NCBI RefSeq assembly: GCF_000735695.2
Contig: NZ_JASZ02000013.1
Coordinates: 1-59,844, forward strand
Source: Kaistella haifensis DSM 19056
GTDB lineage: Bacteria > Bacteroidota > Bacteroidia > Flavobacteriales > Weeksellaceae
Direction of reading: 5' to 3'
DNA length: 59,844 nt
The position numbers and the translations under genes are program-made. The notes under the pieces were generated by a model that made no database searches, had not been told where the DNA came from, and saw only the letters and a list, made by a program, of their open reading frames with translations. The first letter of the stretch is position 1. Every line of letters begins with the position of its first letter. Positions 1 to 8,579 of this stretch are shown here, piece by piece.

Positions 1-198
1 CACTAACAGTATCTTGAAAAAGACCACAGGATCGATGCTGTCCTGCCCGCAACGGCCGTAATAATGAGAGGTTGACTTGTAGAGGAAGCTAAAGGGTACT
101 TCCTGACTGATTTTACGGTAGAAATCATCCTGGGGAACGAGCCCCTCCAGGCTGAGTTCGTAGAAGATTTTCGGTTCAAATGTTTTTCTGCCTTGCAT
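1..198 (-). CDS. IS1182-family transposase, N-terminal fragment cut by window edge
   Basis: The minus strand reads as the first 66 codons of an IS1182-type (DUF772) transposase, beginning MQGRKTFEPKIFYEL and running into the window edge in frame. The pattern LSLEGLVPQDDFYR and later SIDPVVFFKILLV is typical of this family's N-terminus, which precedes the DDE catalytic domain lying outside the window. Start chosen at the ATG (minus strand) ending at 198; no earlier in-frame start gives a better match. The gene is incomplete because the window ends, so whether the whole element is intact cannot be judged. Confidence 0.85.
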   Translation of the reverse strand, partial: MQGRKTFEPKIFYELSLEGLVPQDDFYRKISQEVPFSFLYKSTSHYYGRCGQDSIDPVVFFKILLV

Positions 199-326
199 AC
201 GCTAATTTACGGAGAATAAACGATATATACAATTGATTTTCAATATTTTAAACCCGTTTATAACCACATTTTCTATTTCTGAAATCTTTTTACCGTATCT
301 TTGAAAAGAGGTTGTGCAACAGGCAC
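1..326 (-). mobile_element. 5' end of an IS1182-type insertion sequence (outer boundary approximate)
   Basis: The transposase start at 198 is preceded on the minus strand by about 120 bases without a gene. A sharp terminal-repeat-like word, CTGTTGCACAAC on the minus strand, lies near 311-322. I infer that the element ends close to it, because IS1182 elements usually have a short leader before the transposase. The opposite end is outside the window, so the inverted repeat cannot be confirmed by pairing. Confidence 0.5.
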
Positions 327-399
327 ATAGTATTTGCAAAAGGCGGGATGACGTGCAAACTTGGAGCTTTGCGCTTCTATTCAAGTGTAGTGCTGGTTG
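311..399. repeat. Imperfect palindrome between IS end and gre-family gene
   Basis: CAACAGGCAC at 317-326 is nearly the reverse complement of GTGCTGGTTG at 390-399 (8 of 10 pairs). Between them GTGCAAA at 353-359 pairs with TTTGCGC at 368-374, one position as a G-T pair. The result is a nested, foldable stretch of about 80 bases with no credible coding potential. The rest of the gap up to 497 shows nothing recognisable. It may be an interspersed repeat or the target region of the IS. Confidence 0.4.
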
Positions 400-497
400 A
401 CTGTTTTGTGCTCCGAAATCCGCTACGCCGTTTTCCGATAGTAGCAATGCGATCGGCGACCAAATCCAAATCAAAAGTCAGACACTTTATAAATCCA

Positions 498-998
498 TCA
501 GTATTTTATTGACACAATTTCAAATTGCTTTTCCGCTTTTCCCAATTTCAATATCACGCGATCGCCTACCTTTCTGTCCATAAAGATTTTCGCAAGCGGA
601 GAGGTAAACGCTATTTTTCCTTCTGCAACATTTGCCTCATCGACGCCCACGATTTGATAGTGCTGGATTTTGGGATCGGAATCAACCTTAAAGTACACTT
701 CAGCACCGAACCTAACAATATTTTTTGGTTGTTTGGCCAGATTAACAATTTTCGCAGACGAAATTCGATCGAGTAACAATTGCAATTTCGCATTGATTAA
801 ATTTACGGCAATACGATTTTCATTCTCGTCCGAAATCAAAGTATTGTCGCGCTCATGAATCATTTGATCACGTTCGGCGAGTAACTGACTGTATCCGAAC
901 TCTGTAACGAAGTTTACCGTACCGGGCGGTAAATCGGCGCGGGGCGGAATCATCGGGAGTTCCTCCTGATCACCTTCTTTCACAAATCCTCTACTCAT
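498..998 (-). CDS. GreA/GreB-family transcript elongation factor
   Basis: A 166-residue protein of the Gre family, whose members enter the RNA polymerase secondary channel and stimulate cleavage of backtracked transcripts. A basic/acidic N-terminal tail (residues 1-33) is followed by a coiled-coil-like region with the acidic tip DENEN near 57-61. The C-terminal FKBP-like domain contains AFTSPLAKIFMDRKVGD, which aligns with the conserved SPLGKALLGKKVGD-type segment of GreA/GreB. The length is usual for Bacteroidetes GreB-like proteins with an N-terminal extension. It stands alone, with IS DNA on its downstream side. The exact GreA versus GreB assignment is not settled. Confidence 0.8.
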   Translation of the reverse strand: MSRGFVKEGDQEELPMIPPRADLPPGTVNFVTEFGYSQLLAERDQMIHERDNTLISDENENRIAVNLINAKLQLLLDRISSAKIVNLAKQPKNIVRFGAEVYFKVDSDPKIQHYQIVGVDEANVAEGKIAFTSPLAKIFMDRKVGDRVILKLGKAEKQFEIVSIKY

Positions 999-1571
999 AT
1001 ATTCCAGTTATACATTTATTCTGTTACACTTAAAATTACTGATATATTTAAAAAATTCACCAAATAAACTTGACAATTTTAAGGTTATAAAGTTTGCTAA
1101 CCTGTTCCAAAAGGCAATTAAGTACAAAGCACGCACTTCAGCCAACAGCCGCTTAGAAGCAATTGCTTCATTGTCTGTAATGTAAATATAAATTTTTAAA
1201 GTAACTTCGCATTCTTCAGACGCAACTTTCTTCGAAAGACGCAATTGCACTTAGCGTCGAAGTGTTAGCAGAAATTTTTTGAAAATCCAGGAATTTAAGA
1301 ACGAATTTGAAGAAATTACTAAATACTTAAAAATAAATGAAGATAAAGTTTATCTAAAGCTTTCTGTCATATTTTTTTGGTTAGGCTTTTCTTCAAAGGA
1401 CCAATATATTACAAACTCAAAACCATTTTTGACTTGAAAAACCAACACTGAATTGTAAAAATCACCGACGCAAAATAAATAATAAAAAAACCTGAGATAC
1501 ACTCCTGCTGAACGGAAGCTTCGCGAGCTTTGTTACAGAGCTGAACCAACAGCAAATTTTATTATATTCAT
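999..1571. other. Long gene-poor gap with small palindromes
   Basis: No convincing gene was found in this stretch. It carries a perfect 14-base palindrome GAAGCAATTGCTTC at 1156-1169. It also has a hairpin in which GACGC at 1238-1242 pairs with GCGTC at 1254-1258, and the word AGACGCAA occurs twice close by. A 52-codon plus-strand frame with a TTG start (1279-1437) has plausible amino-acid composition but no recognisable family. The gap may be decayed DNA or an interspersed repeat remnant. Confidence 0.4.
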
Positions 1572-1608
1572 AAAAAAAGCAGCCTATTTTTGATAAACTG
1601 CTTTTTTT
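1572..1608 (-). terminator. Rho-independent terminator after ferritin gene
   Basis: AAAAAAAGCAG at 1572-1582 is the exact reverse complement of CTGCTTTTTTT at 1598-1608, separated by a 15-base loop. Read on the minus strand, the stem lies just downstream of the ferritin stop codon and ends in a T-run. The symmetry means it could also stop plus-strand transcription. Confidence 0.75.
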
Positions 1609-1624
1609 ATTTTTAAGAGAATTT

Positions 1625-2176
1625 TTATGGATTCTCTGCTGTTGCATCCCTTGCAAGATCTGCATCATCTGGCATTTTCTCCAAAGTTTTATCCAGGTTA
1701 AATAAGGATTCATCTGTTGCTTGGTCACCGCCGGCAATCTTTAATTTGTCAATTAGATTCATGGCTAAAGTTTCTTCTTCAATCTGCTCTTTCACAAACC
1801 ATTGCAAGAAATTGTAGCTAGCCCAATCTTTTTCTGCCATCGCCATATCCACTAGGGCATATATTTTTTCAGTATTGTCCACTTCATGTTTAAATACCAA
1901 ATTAAAGCAGTCTGTCAGGTTTTTAGGATCTTCACCTGGAGCAGGAAGCGCTTCCACTTTTGGTTTGCCACCTCTGTTCAGGATATAACTCATAAATTTA
2001 ATCGCGTGATCTCTCTCTTCCTGCGCGTGGCGGAACAAGAAATTGGCAATACCGCCGTAACCTTGATCTGCCGCCCAAATTCCGTAAGAGAGATAAACAT
2101 GAGACTGTAAATCTTCAACATTCATTTGTGCACTCATCGCGTTTTCTAAATTGGCTGAAATTCTTTTTGTATCCAT
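1625..2176 (-). CDS. ftnA: Ferritin (iron storage)
   Basis: A 183-residue non-haem bacterial ferritin that oxidises Fe(II) and stores it as mineral in a 24-subunit cytosolic cage. The start is placed at MDTKRIS, because the 25 residues ahead of it in the longer open frame do not resemble ferritins. Predicted ferroxidase ligands are visible: E21 in QMNVED, and E53, E54 and H57 in HAQEERDH. A further Glu cluster EQIEEE lies in the fourth helix. The region YGIWAADQGYGGIANFLFRH is typical of the A and B helices. Monocistronic, with its own terminator. I see no clear Fur-type operator upstream. Confidence 0.93.
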   Translation of the reverse strand: MDTKRISANLENAMSAQMNVEDLQSHVYLSYGIWAADQGYGGIANFLFRHAQEERDHAIKFMSYILNRGGKPKVEALPAPGEDPKNLTDCFNLVFKHEVDNTEKIYALVDMAMAEKDWASYNFLQWFVKEQIEEETLAMNLIDKLKIAGGDQATDESLFNLDKTLEKMPDDADLARDATAENP

Positions 2177-2625
2177 AATTGTGTTGATTTTAATATGCCT
2201 TTTAACTATCAAAAAGAACTCCATAGAGCCTTTTTCTAAGCTTAAATTCATTCTAAATAATTAAATAAATTTTATTATCGTTGACAAATTTTCAGTTAGT
2301 AACATTAAAATAATTATTCCCAATTAAAATACCTACCTTGCAATGAAGATTTTTTTTATCTTCCATTATGATTTTATTATGAAAGACTGTTGATTTTAAT
2401 TATTTTGGAATGTACGGTGACCAAATTGGCACGTTTAAGAAAAATTTCACTTCCATCATCAACACTTACTTTACTGAAGAACAAAATGCCGAAGTCTAAA
2501 AGGAGCAGAAAGAGCCTACGCTGAGCTTTTGAGTTATTGATGATTTTAATAAGTCTATTTTACGCCAATCTTTGTAATTTCTTAATGCAATAAAGAACAA
2601 TAGTCTCGGGAAAGGAGGGAATTTC
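2177..2625. other. Gene-poor gap, possible decayed gene
   Basis: No intact gene is supported. A 29-codon plus-strand frame (2410-2499) has protein-like composition, and the two downstream frames contain further protein-like stretches such as IDDFNKSILRQS between stop codons. This could be a decayed gene that I cannot identify. A promoter-like word TACCTTGC occurs near 2333. Confidence 0.3.
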
Positions 2626-3273
2626 TCAAATTTCATAAAGTCCGTCTTCAGTAAAAAAGAAATATTGACATTTTTCGGGGTGATTCTTAGTGTCTAATCC
2701 CGTAAAAGAGCTGAAAGCTGGCAAGATCAGTTGTTGCGGAGTTACAATATAACTTGGAAATCTCAAAAACCGATGTACTGCAGTTTTCACTCGAACTCCA
2801 GGATGAAAATGTCCTGAAATCACAAATTTTTCCTGATTTTCTAGTTTTTCATGACTGAAAATTAACTCGTCTTCTTCATACGTTGCATAAATTTCATCCA
2901 CACCCAATTTTTGCAAATGGTCTTTAGACAGTCGATCGTGATTTCCTTTAATCAAAATAATTTTAAGAATCGGGAATTGAATTTTCCACGTATGAAAAAT
3001 ATACAATTCGGAGTTCTTTCCTGCATGTAAAAAATCCCCAACGATTATTAATTTTTGAGGTTGAAAATGATGAATCAAATCACCCAAGCGTTGCAAATCA
3101 TTCTGAATTAAATTGTCGGGTAATGCAATCCCGTTTTTTCTAAAATGAGCGGTTTTGCCCAAATGCAAATCGGAAAAAATCAACGCAGAAGATTCTTCCC
3201 AAAACATCGCACGCTGATTGGTTAAAATAAAACTTTGATTTCTAATGAGTATTTTCTTTTCTGCAAGCATCAT
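2626..3273 (-). CDS. pdeM: Ligase-associated metallophosphoesterase (MPE) nuclease
   Basis: A 215-residue calcineurin-like metallophosphoesterase, the fourth gene of the repair cassette. The metal-binding motifs appear in order: SDLHLGK near residue 34, VGDFLH near 80, KGNHD near 110, and the closing GHFHP near 154. Characterised relatives in this genetic setting (Pseudomonas putida MPE) are manganese-dependent DNA nucleases. That activity is inferred here from family and context. The start codon overlaps the helicase stop by four bases (ATGA), indicating translational coupling. The alternative, a generic phosphodiesterase, is unlikely given the cassette. Confidence 0.9.
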   Translation of the reverse strand: MMLAEKKILIRNQSFILTNQRAMFWEESSALIFSDLHLGKTAHFRKNGIALPDNLIQNDLQRLGDLIHHFQPQKLIIVGDFLHAGKNSELYIFHTWKIQFPILKIILIKGNHDRLSKDHLQKLGVDEIYATYEEDELIFSHEKLENQEKFVISGHFHPGVRVKTAVHRFLRFPSYIVTPQQLILPAFSSFTGLDTKNHPEKCQYFFFTEDGLYEI

Positions 3274-5732
3274 TTTTTTCTGCTTTTTTTCTTCAAATTG
3301 TTCTCCTGCATTTTTCGAATTCGTGTGGCCAAATCTTCGCTAGACAAGGATTGTCGCAAACTGTCCACTTTAATCGGAAAACTTAATGGCGTAAACCGAT
3401 CGGAGAAAATATATACAATTTTACTCGTGCTAATTCTCTCGAAAGCACTTACCAACCGTGCTTCTTCTAATTGTTGATTGAAGACTTCGGTGTAGGCCTG
3501 CCTCAGCAACAAATTTTCAGGATCATAATCTTCCAACACCGAAAAAATAATGCCAGAAGAGGATTGCAAAGATTTGTTATTTACCTGGCGCCCGGGCATC
3601 GTTTGTACAACCATTCCCGAAATTACAGCAATATCACGAAATTTTCGTCTTGCCATTTCGGTAGCATTTACGCTACTGATAACGTCTTGCATCAGGTTTT
3701 CTTTGGATAATATTTGATGTAAATCTTTTTCTGATAGTTTGATTTCACGGTCGGAAAACAATTCAAAACCGTAATCATTCATCGCCATCGAAAAACTGAT
3801 GGGATATAATTTTGAAATGCGATACGCCAATAAACCGGCCATCACTTCGTGTACCAAACGCCCTTCAAAAGGATAAAAAAACAGATGATAACCTTCACGG
3901 GTTTTGATTTGTTCCACTAAAAATTCGTCTTCTTTGGGAATGTGCGAAAATTCATTCTGATTGGCTAAAAGCGGATGCAGAAACCGCAGCTCTTTTTCAC
4001 GAGCATTGGGAGAAAGCGACTCGGCCAATTTTTTACGCAAAAAGAAACTTAAATTGGATGAAAGTGGCAATCTTCCGCCCAACCAACTCGGCGTTATCGC
4101 CTTTCCACTCGATGATTTCACGTAAACCGTCATTTCTTTAAGCATAGCATATTCCAAGATTCTGCCGGCCAAAATAAACTTGTCGCCTTTGTGAAGCTTT
4201 GAGATAAAATATTCTTCAATCATCCCTACGTAACCGCCTGAAAGAAATTTCACTCGCAACATGGAGTCGCTAACGATTGCACCGATATTCATCCGATGGA
4301 GCATTCCAATTTTACGTTTTTCCACGATCAGTTTACCATCTTCTTGAGGAACCACTTTATGGAATTCTTCGTAATTTTTTCCTGTTTTTCCTCCTTGAGT
4401 AATAAAATAAATGCACCATTTCCATTCGTCTTCCGTAATCTCAGAAAAAGCATAGGTATTTTTTATCAACGGAAAAAGTTGATCGGGATAAAATCCGCCA
4501 CCCAGAGCCAAAGTTACCAAAAACTGCACGAGTACATCGAAAGCTAAAACAAAGGGTTCTCGATGCTCGATGATTCTCAATCTTACCGCTTCTTTTAATG
4601 CCGATGCTTCAATCAACTCTAAGGAATGTGTGGGAACGAAATAAATTTTTGAGGTTTCAAAAGGGGAATGCCCACTCCTCCCCGCTCTTTGCATAAACCG
4701 TGCAACACCTTTACTGGAGCCAATTTGGATGACGGTATCAACTGGTTTAAAATCAACACCCAAATCCAAGGACGAGGTTGAAACCACTGCTTTCAATAAA
4801 CCAGAACTCAGATTTTCTTCCACCCATTGCCGAAGATTGGCATCAATAGAACTATGATGCAAAGCGATTTGTCCCGCAAAATCAGGATAAGCTTCCAAAA
4901 GCAGTTGGTACCACATTTCCGACTGACTACGCGTGTTGGTAAAAATCAATGTAGATTTGCTGTTGAGAATAATAGGAACCACTTCCTGCACCAATTTGCC
5001 ACCTAAATGCCCTGCCCATGGCAAAATTTCGACTTCAGGAGGATAAACAGAAAGAATTTCTATCTTTTTTTGCTCTTTGGCAACCACTTTCGTTCTTTTA
5101 GTGGCATCGGGAATCAATACTTCCAGGGCTTGATCTAAGTTCCCGATCGTCGCCGTGATGCCCCATATTTTTATCTTAGGATTTTCAAATTTTAAAGCTG
5201 CTAATGCCAACTCAACCATAACGCCACGTTTGGTGCTCAGCAATTCGTGCCATTCGTCTACCGCTACACATTTTAGATTTTTGAAAAATCGTTGATGTTC
5301 TTTTTGAGCGAGCAGCAAGTGCAAACTCTCCGGCGTTACCAGCAGAATATCGGGCATATTCTTGGTTTGTCGCATCTTTTGTTTGAAATCCGTGTCGCCA
5401 TTTCGCACTTCTACCACCCAATCCAGACCGATTTCGTTGATGGCTTCCTGCATTGCTCGGGCCAAATCTTTGGCCAGGGAACGCAGAGGTGTTACCCAAA
5501 TAAGTTTTAATCCGGATTTGTAATTTTCAGGATGATTAAAGAAATCGACGATGACCGCTAAAAAAATCGAGTATGTTTTTCCGAAACCCGTCGGAGCAAC
5601 AACCATTCCCGAATAACCGTTGGAAAAGCGCTGCCACGCTTCGTTCTGAAAAGAAAAAGCCAACATTCCTTTTTCAGTCATCCATTTTTGGACGAGTTGA
5701 TAACCTTCCGATTGTTGAAATTTTTGGGTCAC
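3270..5732 (-). CDS. Ligase-associated DEXH-box helicase (Lhr-core type)
   Basis: An 820-residue superfamily 2 helicase of the Lhr-core class, a 3'-5' DNA-dependent translocase in characterised homologues. Walker A is APTGFGKT at 46-53 and the DEXH box is DEWH at 159-162. Motif III is ITATIGN, and the second RecA domain contains STSSLDLGVDF and QRAGRSGH. The remaining C-terminal half carries the winged-helix and Lhr-specific regions. Translation begins with GTG overlapping the ligase stop in GTGA. It sits between the ligase and MPE genes, so a role in DNA repair with them is likely. Length fits the ligase-associated subfamily rather than full-length Lhr. Confidence 0.92.
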   Translation of the reverse strand: MTQKFQQSEGYQLVQKWMTEKGMLAFSFQNEAWQRFSNGYSGMVVAPTGFGKTYSIFLAVIVDFFNHPENYKSGLKLIWVTPLRSLAKDLARAMQEAINEIGLDWVVEVRNGDTDFKQKMRQTKNMPDILLVTPESLHLLLAQKEHQRFFKNLKCVAVDEWHELLSTKRGVMVELALAALKFENPKIKIWGITATIGNLDQALEVLIPDATKRTKVVAKEQKKIEILSVYPPEVEILPWAGHLGGKLVQEVVPIILNSKSTLIFTNTRSQSEMWYQLLLEAYPDFAGQIALHHSSIDANLRQWVEENLSSGLLKAVVSTSSLDLGVDFKPVDTVIQIGSSKGVARFMQRAGRSGHSPFETSKIYFVPTHSLELIEASALKEAVRLRIIEHREPFVLAFDVLVQFLVTLALGGGFYPDQLFPLIKNTYAFSEITEDEWKWCIYFITQGGKTGKNYEEFHKVVPQEDGKLIVEKRKIGMLHRMNIGAIVSDSMLRVKFLSGGYVGMIEEYFISKLHKGDKFILAGRILEYAMLKEMTVYVKSSSGKAITPSWLGGRLPLSSNLSFFLRKKLAESLSPNAREKELRFLHPLLANQNEFSHIPKEDEFLVEQIKTREGYHLFFYPFEGRLVHEVMAGLLAYRISKLYPISFSMAMNDYGFELFSDREIKLSEKDLHQILSKENLMQDVISSVNATEMARRKFRDIAVISGMVVQTMPGRQVNNKSLQSSSGIIFSVLEDYDPENLLLRQAYTEVFNQQLEEARLVSAFERISTSKIVYIFSDRFTPLSFPIKVDSLRQSLSSEDLATRIRKMQENNLKKKSRKK

Positions 5733-7309
5733 GTAATGAGTTTTTTTATATCTTCGATATCATCAATCTGGTCCGCAGTTTTATCTCGTCGCCATCGTAA
5801 AATTCGAGGAAAACGCAATGCAACGCCCGATTTATGCCGACTGCTGAAACCAATGCCTTCGAAAGCCAGTTCAAAAACCAATTCGGGCTTCACGGTACGC
5901 ACGGGACCAAATTTTTCTACGGTATTTTTTGAAATGAATTTGCTTACTTCTTGAATTTCTTTATCTGTTAAACCCGAATACGCCTTGGCAACCGTCACCA
6001 ATGTTCCTTCTTTTTTCACCGCAAAAGTGTAATCAGTGTAAAATCCGCTTCTTCGTCCGCTTCCTTTCTGGGCATAAATAAGAACTGCATCAATCGTCAA
6101 AGGATCGATTTTCCACTTCCACCAATCCCCTTTTTTTCTGCCCGTGTGGTAAGGCGAATGGTAGTTTTTTAACATTAAACCTTCGCTGTTGATATCCCGT
6201 GCATTTTCTCGGATTTCGCCCAGCTGATCCCAATTTTCAAAAACAATCTTCTCCGAAATTCGGATTTTATCAGATGGATGATTTTCGAGTAATTCTTCAA
6301 GCTTTAGACGTCTTTCCAACATCTTTTTAGACCGATAATCCTCGCCTTCCCATTCCAAAAGATCGTAAGCGAAAACTACAATCGGAATTTCTTCCAACAT
6401 TTTTTTGGTTAATGATTTACGGTTGAGTCGTTTTTGAAGTTCATTAAAATTAAGGACTTTATCGTCTTTGAAAGCCAAAATTTCACCATCAATCACAAAA
6501 TTCCCATTCCACTGCAAAAGCTCATCACGAATTTCGGGAAACTGATCCGTAACCAATTCTTCGCCTCGCGACCAAATAAAAACCTCATCATTTCTTTTAA
6601 TAAACTGCCCACGAATTCCGTCCCATTTATATTCAATCAACCAATTTTCGGGCGCTCCCAAGTCATTTAGATCTTTTTCCAAAGCATAAGCCAGGCAGAA
6701 CGGATACGGTTTTGAGAGGTGCGTTTCGGTGTATTCCCCTTTTACAAGATGTTCAAAATCAACCTCATCGGGATTCCAGTGGCCCATAATGCTGTGTGTT
6801 ACTGCGCTGGGATCCAGGTCATAATGTTTTGCTAAGGTGTTGATTAAAGTTTTAGAGGAAACACCAATTCGGAAACTGCCCCCTAATAATTTATTGAAAA
6901 TAAATCGCTCGACATAATCCAAATGTGACCACGCGTTCAACACAAATTCTTTTTTATCGGCTTCAGGAAAATTTTTTAAATCAATGATTTTTTGCATCCA
7001 TTCGGACAGCGACATTTCGATTTTATCGGTGGGCGGCGGTAAAATGAGGGAAATCGTTTCTCCCAAGTCGCCCACAGAAGAATAACTTTCAACAAAAAGC
7101 CATTCGGGAATGTTGGCCACTTCCATCGCCCAGGTTTTCATAAAGGTGGAGTTGACATTTCGCTTGGGTTTTTTGCCTGTAAACAAAGCAAGAAACCACA
7201 ATTTATCTTGTGAAGACGCCACTTTCAGGAACTCGGAAATCGCTTCCTGCTTTAAGGAAGTTTTATTGGTGCTGTCGAGCGCATTGATTAAAGCGGCAAA
7301 ATCTTTCAT
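5729..7309 (-). CDS. ATP-dependent DNA ligase (repair-cassette type)
   Basis: A 526-residue ATP-dependent DNA ligase that seals nicks after forming a lysyl-AMP intermediate. The N-terminal half is the DNA-binding domain. Motif I is YKWDGIRG with K228 as the predicted adenylated lysine. Later nucleotidyltransferase motifs include FVIDGEIL, SEGLMLKN and the terminal WWKWK. The OB-fold follows, with the conserved LVFELAFEGIG segment. The main replicative ligase of bacteria is NAD-dependent, so this is an accessory repair ligase. It overlaps the helicase gene by four bases. A gap of about 200 bases separates it from the nuclease gene upstream. Confidence 0.93.
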   Translation of the reverse strand: MKDFAALINALDSTNKTSLKQEAISEFLKVASSQDKLWFLALFTGKKPKRNVNSTFMKTWAMEVANIPEWLFVESYSSVGDLGETISLILPPPTDKIEMSLSEWMQKIIDLKNFPEADKKEFVLNAWSHLDYVERFIFNKLLGGSFRIGVSSKTLINTLAKHYDLDPSAVTHSIMGHWNPDEVDFEHLVKGEYTETHLSKPYPFCLAYALEKDLNDLGAPENWLIEYKWDGIRGQFIKRNDEVFIWSRGEELVTDQFPEIRDELLQWNGNFVIDGEILAFKDDKVLNFNELQKRLNRKSLTKKMLEEIPIVVFAYDLLEWEGEDYRSKKMLERRLKLEELLENHPSDKIRISEKIVFENWDQLGEIRENARDINSEGLMLKNYHSPYHTGRKKGDWWKWKIDPLTIDAVLIYAQKGSGRRSGFYTDYTFAVKKEGTLVTVAKAYSGLTDKEIQEVSKFISKNTVEKFGPVRTVKPELVFELAFEGIGFSSRHKSGVALRFPRILRWRRDKTADQIDDIEDIKKLIT

Positions 7310-7506
7310 TTCTTTAAACCTAAATATTTTTTGACCTGTTTTTTAAATCTAGGATACTTCAGTTGTAGTTATTTTCCGAAATAAAATGAATGAAAATTGT
7401 GTCGTGAACTTATTTTAAAGCTCAAAAAAATAGAATTTCTCGATACAAAATTCTTTCTGAATTCCATTCGAACTGATGAGTTTTTCATATAATTAAATAG
7501 CTAGTT

Positions 7507-8514
7507 CTAAATACTTTCATCGATGTCGGTTTTCTCTTCATCGTCACCAAACTCTGTTTTAATTTCGTCGGCATTAATTCCAATTTCATTCAAATATTTT
7601 GAGAAAACAGCTGTTTGACCGTGTGTGATGTGTACTTTTTCGGCTTCGGTGGCTTTAATAGCTTCAATTAAACCCTGCCAATCGGCGTGATCACTCATTG
7701 CAAAACCCGCATCGGCACTTCGCCAACGCCTTGCCCCACGAATCTGCATCCAACCTGAACAAATTGCATAAGCCATATTCGGAATTTTCTTCATCGCTGG
7801 ATTATCCACCAAAGCAGGCGGAAGAATCACAATTTTACCATTGAGATGTTTTTTCTCTTCGCGCAAATCCACCACATTATAGCCGGGAAGATGAACGCCA
7901 ACACTTTCGTAAGCTTCATTGAGTTTTGCAATAGAATAATGAACATTAAGCTCGCCCACACCTTCCAAAGCTTTCATGATGCGTTGCGATTTTCCCAAAG
8001 AATAACCAATGAATACGGAAGTTTTACCATTGGCTCGATTGTGCTCTACCCAATTTCGCATTTGTTTTTCCTGATCCTCCACAGAAAGCCAGTTGTAAAC
8101 GGGAAGTCCGAAGGTACTTTCCGAAACAAATTCGTGGCATTTTACCGACTCAAAAGGAGTTGACAAACCGTCATCCTGAATTTTATAATCTCCCGAAATC
8201 ACCGCCACGTAACCTTTATACTCCATCCTGATTTGCGCTGAGCCAATGATGTGTCCTGCAGGATGAAGAGAAACTTTGACGCCGTTGATATTTAGGACCT
8301 CGCCGTACTCCACGCCTTGGCATTCAATATTGCGACCAATTCTGGAATAGAGAATCGGTTTTGTAAATTGATGACACAGATATTTTTTCATTCCACCGCG
8401 GGCATGATCGGCATGACCGTGCGTGATGACCGCTAAATCCACAGGTCGCCACGGGTCAATATAAAATTTACCCGGAACGCAATAAATGCCTTTGGATGTG
8501 AATTTAAGCAACAT
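7507..8514 (-). CDS. Ligase-associated exonuclease (metallo-beta-lactamase fold)
   Basis: A 335-residue metallo-beta-lactamase/beta-CASP-like nuclease, first gene of the repair cassette. The zinc motif HxHxDH is HGHADH at 32-37. Further ligand regions are HPAGHIIGSAQ and SGDYK, followed by the C-terminal MSDHADW and HGQTAVF segments. In the Pseudomonas cassette the equivalent protein is annotated as an exonuclease, so the assignment rests on family and neighbours. It precedes the ligase, helicase and MPE genes on the same strand. The low-confidence C-terminal tail is acidic (GDDEEKTDID). Confidence 0.9.
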   Translation of the reverse strand: MLLKFTSKGIYCVPGKFYIDPWRPVDLAVITHGHADHARGGMKKYLCHQFTKPILYSRIGRNIECQGVEYGEVLNINGVKVSLHPAGHIIGSAQIRMEYKGYVAVISGDYKIQDDGLSTPFESVKCHEFVSESTFGLPVYNWLSVEDQEKQMRNWVEHNRANGKTSVFIGYSLGKSQRIMKALEGVGELNVHYSIAKLNEAYESVGVHLPGYNVVDLREEKKHLNGKIVILPPALVDNPAMKKIPNMAYAICSGWMQIRGARRWRSADAGFAMSDHADWQGLIEAIKATEAEKVHITHGQTAVFSKYLNEIGINADEIKTEFGDDEEKTDIDESI

Positions 8515-8579
8515 TGTTTTGATTTAGGATTACAAAGATTTAGGAAACTTTAATACACAAATAATTCTAGTCGGCGATT

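Noticed and set aside
311-410. Integron attC-like site
   Set aside because: The ends do not match the RYYYAAC and GTTRRRY core sites, no integron integrase is near, and the fold is imperfect.
202-474. 90-codon minus-strand open frame next to the IS1182-type element
   Set aside because: It spans the inferred IS end and the palindromic repeat, has no start context and no protein-like domain pattern.
1008-1250. 80-codon minus-strand open frame in the gap after the gre-type gene
   Set aside because: Composition follows the AT-rich palindromic DNA, with no conserved pattern and no promoter.
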